The notes beneath the pieces were generated by a model that worked only from the letters and a program-made list of their open reading frames with translations, was not told the DNA's origin and did not search any database. The translations under genes and the position numbers were made by a program. DNA of 7,279 nucleotides from Anaerolineae bacterium (GTDB taxonomy: Bacteria > Chloroflexota > Anaerolineae > Anaerolineales > Villigracilaceae), in NCBI GenBank assembly GCA_017303735.1, contig JAFLCF010000172.1:2195-9473 (forward strand), given 5' to 3'. This document shows positions 5,885-7,279 of the stretch, in pieces. Position 1 is the first letter of the stretch. Every line of letters starts with the position of its first letter.

Positions 5885-5919
5885 CCCTCTGCCCTCATCA
5901 CGCGGGCTTTTTGTTAGGC
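5885..5919 (-). other. Possible truncated attC-like recombination site
   Basis: Reading the minus strand, ACGCCTAAC with GCCTAAC at 5919-5913 fits the inverse core RYYYAAC that opens an integron attC. It is followed by AAAAA and GCCCGCG (5907-5901), which can pair with GGGC at 5894-5891 or 5888-5885. A full attC would end in GTTRRRY after roughly 57 or more nt; here the block reaches only GGGCTAGC after about 35 nt, so it is either truncated, degenerate or not an attC. On the plus strand the same bases form an AGCCC/GGGCT stem followed by TTTTT, but no plus-strand gene precedes it. Confidence 0.4.
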
Positions 5920-5961
5920 GTTTTTTGCAAATATAACTATCCGCTTCTTAGGTGTAATGAA

Positions 5962-6705
5962 TTAATTTATATCAATTTTTCTTGTTGCTCTTTTTATGAT
6001 CCACTGTGTGTTTTTGTTCGCCGATTTTTGCCATTTCTTAATCAATTCCACTGTAGGCGTCTTATTAACTTTTAACCAATCAGTAAGATGATTTCCCACT
6101 GATTTCTTGACAAACATTACTTCATCTTCTTTTAAGATCTCTAAGATTTTAAACACGGGCTTCGGATTATCATTAAATGTATCAAGTTTTGTTGACCATG
6201 GAAGTTTCGGTCGTAGCCCTTCACTAGCCAATCTTCTTAAGTGGAAATTTGAAGAATACGCCCAATCAGTGATTTGTTTCAAAGATTCTTTTGGATAAAG
6301 ACGAATAAAGGGTCTAATAGCATACTCGCCAGTATTTCTTTTTGTGATTTCACTGATTGCATGCATTGATAAATCGAAATGCTCAATTCCATATTTCTCA
6401 ACATACTTTCCTATTGGCATAACCCAATAGTATTCAGTGAACATTCCTGTTTCATTTTGGTTTTCTTCCCCCAATATTGAAACAAGAATCTTGGAAGATT
6501 TTTTATAGTCTTTTGGTAGATGATTATGTAGCTCGTCAGCATGCAATTCGATTCTTTGTGTGTAACCACGATTGCGAATACTCTTCTTGATAGTATTGAC
6601 ATAATCTGTTTTTGGAAATTCTTTATAAACATTAAGAATCTTATCTGCTAATAATTCAGCTAAATTTGCACCAAAGTGTTGAGTAATACCTTTGCTCTTT
6701 GCCAT
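5962..6705 (-). CDS. DNA alkylation repair protein, AlkC-type HEAT-repeat family
   Basis: 247 residues, the normal size of AlkC/AlkD glycosylases, which remove N3- and N7-alkylated purines from DNA with an all-helical HEAT-like fold. The AlkC signature region is clear: FDLSMHAISEITKRNTGEYAIRPFIR at about 110-135 and FHLRRLASEGLRPKLPW at 154-170, then helical repeats VFKILEILKEDEVMFVKKSVGNHLTDW at 184-210 and TQWIIKRATR at 233-242. The N-terminal helices (LAELLADKILNVY and LHADELHNHLPKDY) also fit the family. No C-terminal Ig-like domain is present. Start ATG 6705 has AAGGAG 8 nt upstream (6719-6714). The gene is much richer in A+T than its neighbours and sits between integron-like core sequences, which suggests recent horizontal transfer. 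Family is confident; substrate range is inferred. Confidence 0.88.
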   Translation of the reverse strand: MAKSKGITQHFGANLAELLADKILNVYKEFPKTDYVNTIKKSIRNRGYTQRIELHADELHNHLPKDYKKSSKILVSILGEENQNETGMFTEYYWVMPIGKYVEKYGIEHFDLSMHAISEITKRNTGEYAIRPFIRLYPKESLKQITDWAYSSNFHLRRLASEGLRPKLPWSTKLDTFNDNPKPVFKILEILKEDEVMFVKKSVGNHLTDWLKVNKTPTVELIKKWQKSANKNTQWIIKRATRKIDIN

Positions 6706-6713
6706 AGTAGCAA

Positions 6714-6719
6714 CTCCTT
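6714..6719 (-). promoter_or_regulatory. Strong Shine-Dalgarno of the alkC gene
   Basis: AAGGAG 8 nt before ATG 6705. It is the best Shine-Dalgarno in the window and contrasts with the older genes here, several of which have none. It lies inside the putative cassette and so would travel with the gene. Confidence 0.75.
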
Positions 6720-6736
6720 TTTTATTAGCGCCTACC

Positions 6737-6743
6737 GCCTAAC
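6737..6743 (-). other. Integron-like core site at the leading edge of the cassette
   Basis: GTTAGGC on the minus strand fits GTTRRRY and is identical to the core of class 1 integron attI/attC sites. It continues as GGTAGGCGC, a near repeat of GTTAGGCG. A 7-bp motif of this degeneracy occurs by chance, so its weight comes from the matching inverse core on the other side of the gene. Confidence 0.4.
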
Positions 6744-6747
6744 TACT

Positions 6748-6819
6748 GTTTTTACAGCGCGCTGATAAACGCCCAAAATGAGGTCCATAACAGCCAATTG
6801 CTGTAAAGTCCCTCAGGGA
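6748..6819. repeat. Cluster of three short palindromes ahead of the cassette
   Basis: CAGCGCGCTG (6755-6764) is a perfect 10-bp palindrome with flanking GTTT (6748-6751) and AAAC (6767-6770) able to pair. ACAGC/GCTGT (6790-6794/6800-6804) has a 5-nt loop. TCCCT/AGGGA (6809-6813/6815-6819) has a 1-nt loop. In addition CTGTTTTTACAG (6746-6757) is an overlapping imperfect dyad. All lie between a promoter and the cassette edge, where an attI or regulatory leader would be expected. No coding frame is visible here. Confidence 0.45.
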
Positions 6820-6845
6820 TAACACCTTATAGATTGCATAACCGC

Positions 6846-6874
6846 ATTATACAAGCCCAAGTAATAATGGACAA
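6846..6874 (-). promoter_or_regulatory. Sigma70-like promoter reading into the alkC block
   Basis: TTGTCC (6874-6869) and TATAAT (6851-6846) on the minus strand are separated by exactly 17 bp; the -10 is perfect and the -35 matches 4 of 6. Start of transcription would be near 6839, giving a leader of about 130 nt through the palindrome cluster to ATG 6705. It lies outside the core-site boundary, in the position of an integron cassette promoter, and after the stop of the cupin gene (6939). Confidence 0.65.
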
Positions 6875-6938
6875 GAAAAGTGACAAACCTCACCTTCGAT
6901 TTTGGAACTCAATTTTGACCTTCAACTTTTCTCAACTG

Positions 6939-7279
6939 TCAACTCGCGAATCCATCCGGCATGAAGGTCTCTCCGCCCGGTAAACCAAAATTCAAAATAT
7001 CCTTCTCGCGATTTGGGTACAGTTTCAATAACTCCGACTGTGTACCACCTGTAAAAATATCGCCCGTAAAGCCGGGGGCAAGTGTACAGCCGAAGAGGGA
7101 GTAACGTCCGCCCTCCAAGCAATGACCCGCCTGCCACACCCCGGCAGGAATCACGAATTGCACGAGCTGACCCTTCAACGGCTCATTGCCCAAGATCACA
7201 TCCCGGCTCGACCCATCGGGATACAACAAGATCAAGCGCAGCGGGTCGCCGCCGTAAAAATGCCACATCTCATCAATGG
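6939..7279 (-). CDS. DUF985/cupin_5 family protein, C-terminal part (runs off the window)
   Basis: 112 residues are visible; the frame is open to the window edge, and the bases before the apparent ATG 7268 encode IDE, giving the family's conserved DEMWHFY segment, so the real start lies beyond 7279. Further family landmarks are GDPLRLILLYPDG, LKGQLVQFVIPAGVWQAG and YSLFGCTLAPGFTGDIF. Full-length members have about 150-170 residues, so some 40-60 are missing. The fold is a single cupin barrel, cytoplasmic; biochemical role is poorly known, with proposed links to sugar metabolism. The apparent ATG 7268 within the visible part is internal and should not be taken as the start. The gene ends 65 bp before the promoter that reads into the alkC block. 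Confidence 0.85.
   Translation of the reverse strand, partial: IDEMWHFYGGDPLRLILLYPDGSSRDVILGNEPLKGQLVQFVIPAGVWQAGHCLEGGRYSLFGCTLAPGFTGDIFTGGTQSELLKLYPNREKDILNFGLPGGETFMPDGFAS

Larger units (their letters stand above)
5885..6743 (-). mobile_element. Candidate single-gene integron-like cassette carrying alkC
   Basis: An AT-rich block holds one gene, bounded in the gene's orientation by GTTAGGC (6743-6737, matching core GTTRRRY) 31 nt before the start codon and GCCTAAC (5919-5913, matching inverse core RYYYAAC) 42 nt after the stop. Short non-coding margins and a gene in the same sense as the core sites are what cassettes show. Sample G+C is 30% (6121-6180) and 37% (6541-6600) against 47-67% in sampled host genes. 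No integrase gene, no transposase and no flanking target duplication are seen. The alternative reading is an ordinary insertion with 8-bp terminal inverted repeats (GTTAGGCG/CGCCTAAC). Confidence 0.45.

Noticed and set aside
5881..5912. Intrinsic terminator on the plus strand (AGCCC/GGGCT plus TTTTT)
   Set aside because: No plus-strand gene precedes it. The same bases are better explained as the stem of the minus-strand attC-like remnant, though a terminator role cannot be excluded.
5913..6743. Insertion sequence with terminal inverted repeats
   Set aside because: Only 8 bp match between ends, the gene is a DNA repair enzyme and not a transposase, and no flanking target duplication is seen.
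6746..6757. LexA-type SOS box (CTGTTTTTACAG)
   Set aside because: The gammaproteobacterial box needs 8 nt between CTGT and ACAG and here there are 4. It does not match the GAAC-N4-GTTC type either.

Overview
The window looks like a chromosomal segment of a Chloroflexota bacterium, probably class Anaerolineae. This is an inference from three things: the gene mix (LCP protein, G5/3D lipoprotein, NahK-like sugar kinase, DOMON-like protein), several start sites without Shine-Dalgarno sequences, and short dispersed repeats. No rRNA or other marker gene is present, so the placement is tentative. Base composition is mostly moderate to high in G+C (67% in 2041-2100, 47% in 4681-4740), with one clearly AT-rich island (30% in 6121-6180, 37% in 6541-6600).

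Layout. 1-477 (-): N-terminal part of a membrane-anchored LytR-CpsA-Psr protein, cut by the window edge. 478-749: repeat-rich intergenic DNA. 750-1658 (-): YabE-like lipoprotein with G5 and 3D domains. 1697-2479 (+): SpoU/TrmH-family RNA methyltransferase, divergent from the lipoprotein across only 38 bp. 2514-3554 (-): integral-membrane acyltransferase, convergent with the methyltransferase over a short hairpin-bearing gap. 3618-4151 and 4162-5235 (-): a probable two-gene operon of an N-acetylhexosamine-1-kinase-like enzyme followed by a DOMON-like protein, both apparently starting at TTG. 5354-5830 (-): SRPBCC-fold protein. 5885-6743 (-): AT-rich, single-gene block carrying an AlkC-type DNA alkylation repair protein and bounded by integron-like core sequences. 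6939-7279 (-): C-terminal part of a DUF985/cupin_5 protein, cut by the window edge.

How the parts fit. The LCP protein, the lipoprotein and the acyltransferase all point to the cell envelope: attachment of glycopolymers to peptidoglycan, wall remodelling and acylation of a surface glycan. The kinase probably feeds salvaged N-acetylhexosamines into sugar-1-phosphate pools. Upstream of it lies a perfect 10-bp-arm inverted repeat whose half-sites equal those of the DasR/NagR-type (GntR/HutC) amino-sugar operator, which suggests amino-sugar control of the operon.

The two most notable signals are the cassette-like alkC block, with a sigma70-like promoter upstream but no integrase visible, and the split dre-like operator. 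No CRISPR array, tRNA, rRNA or transposase was found. I did not see a complete new defence or mobile system.
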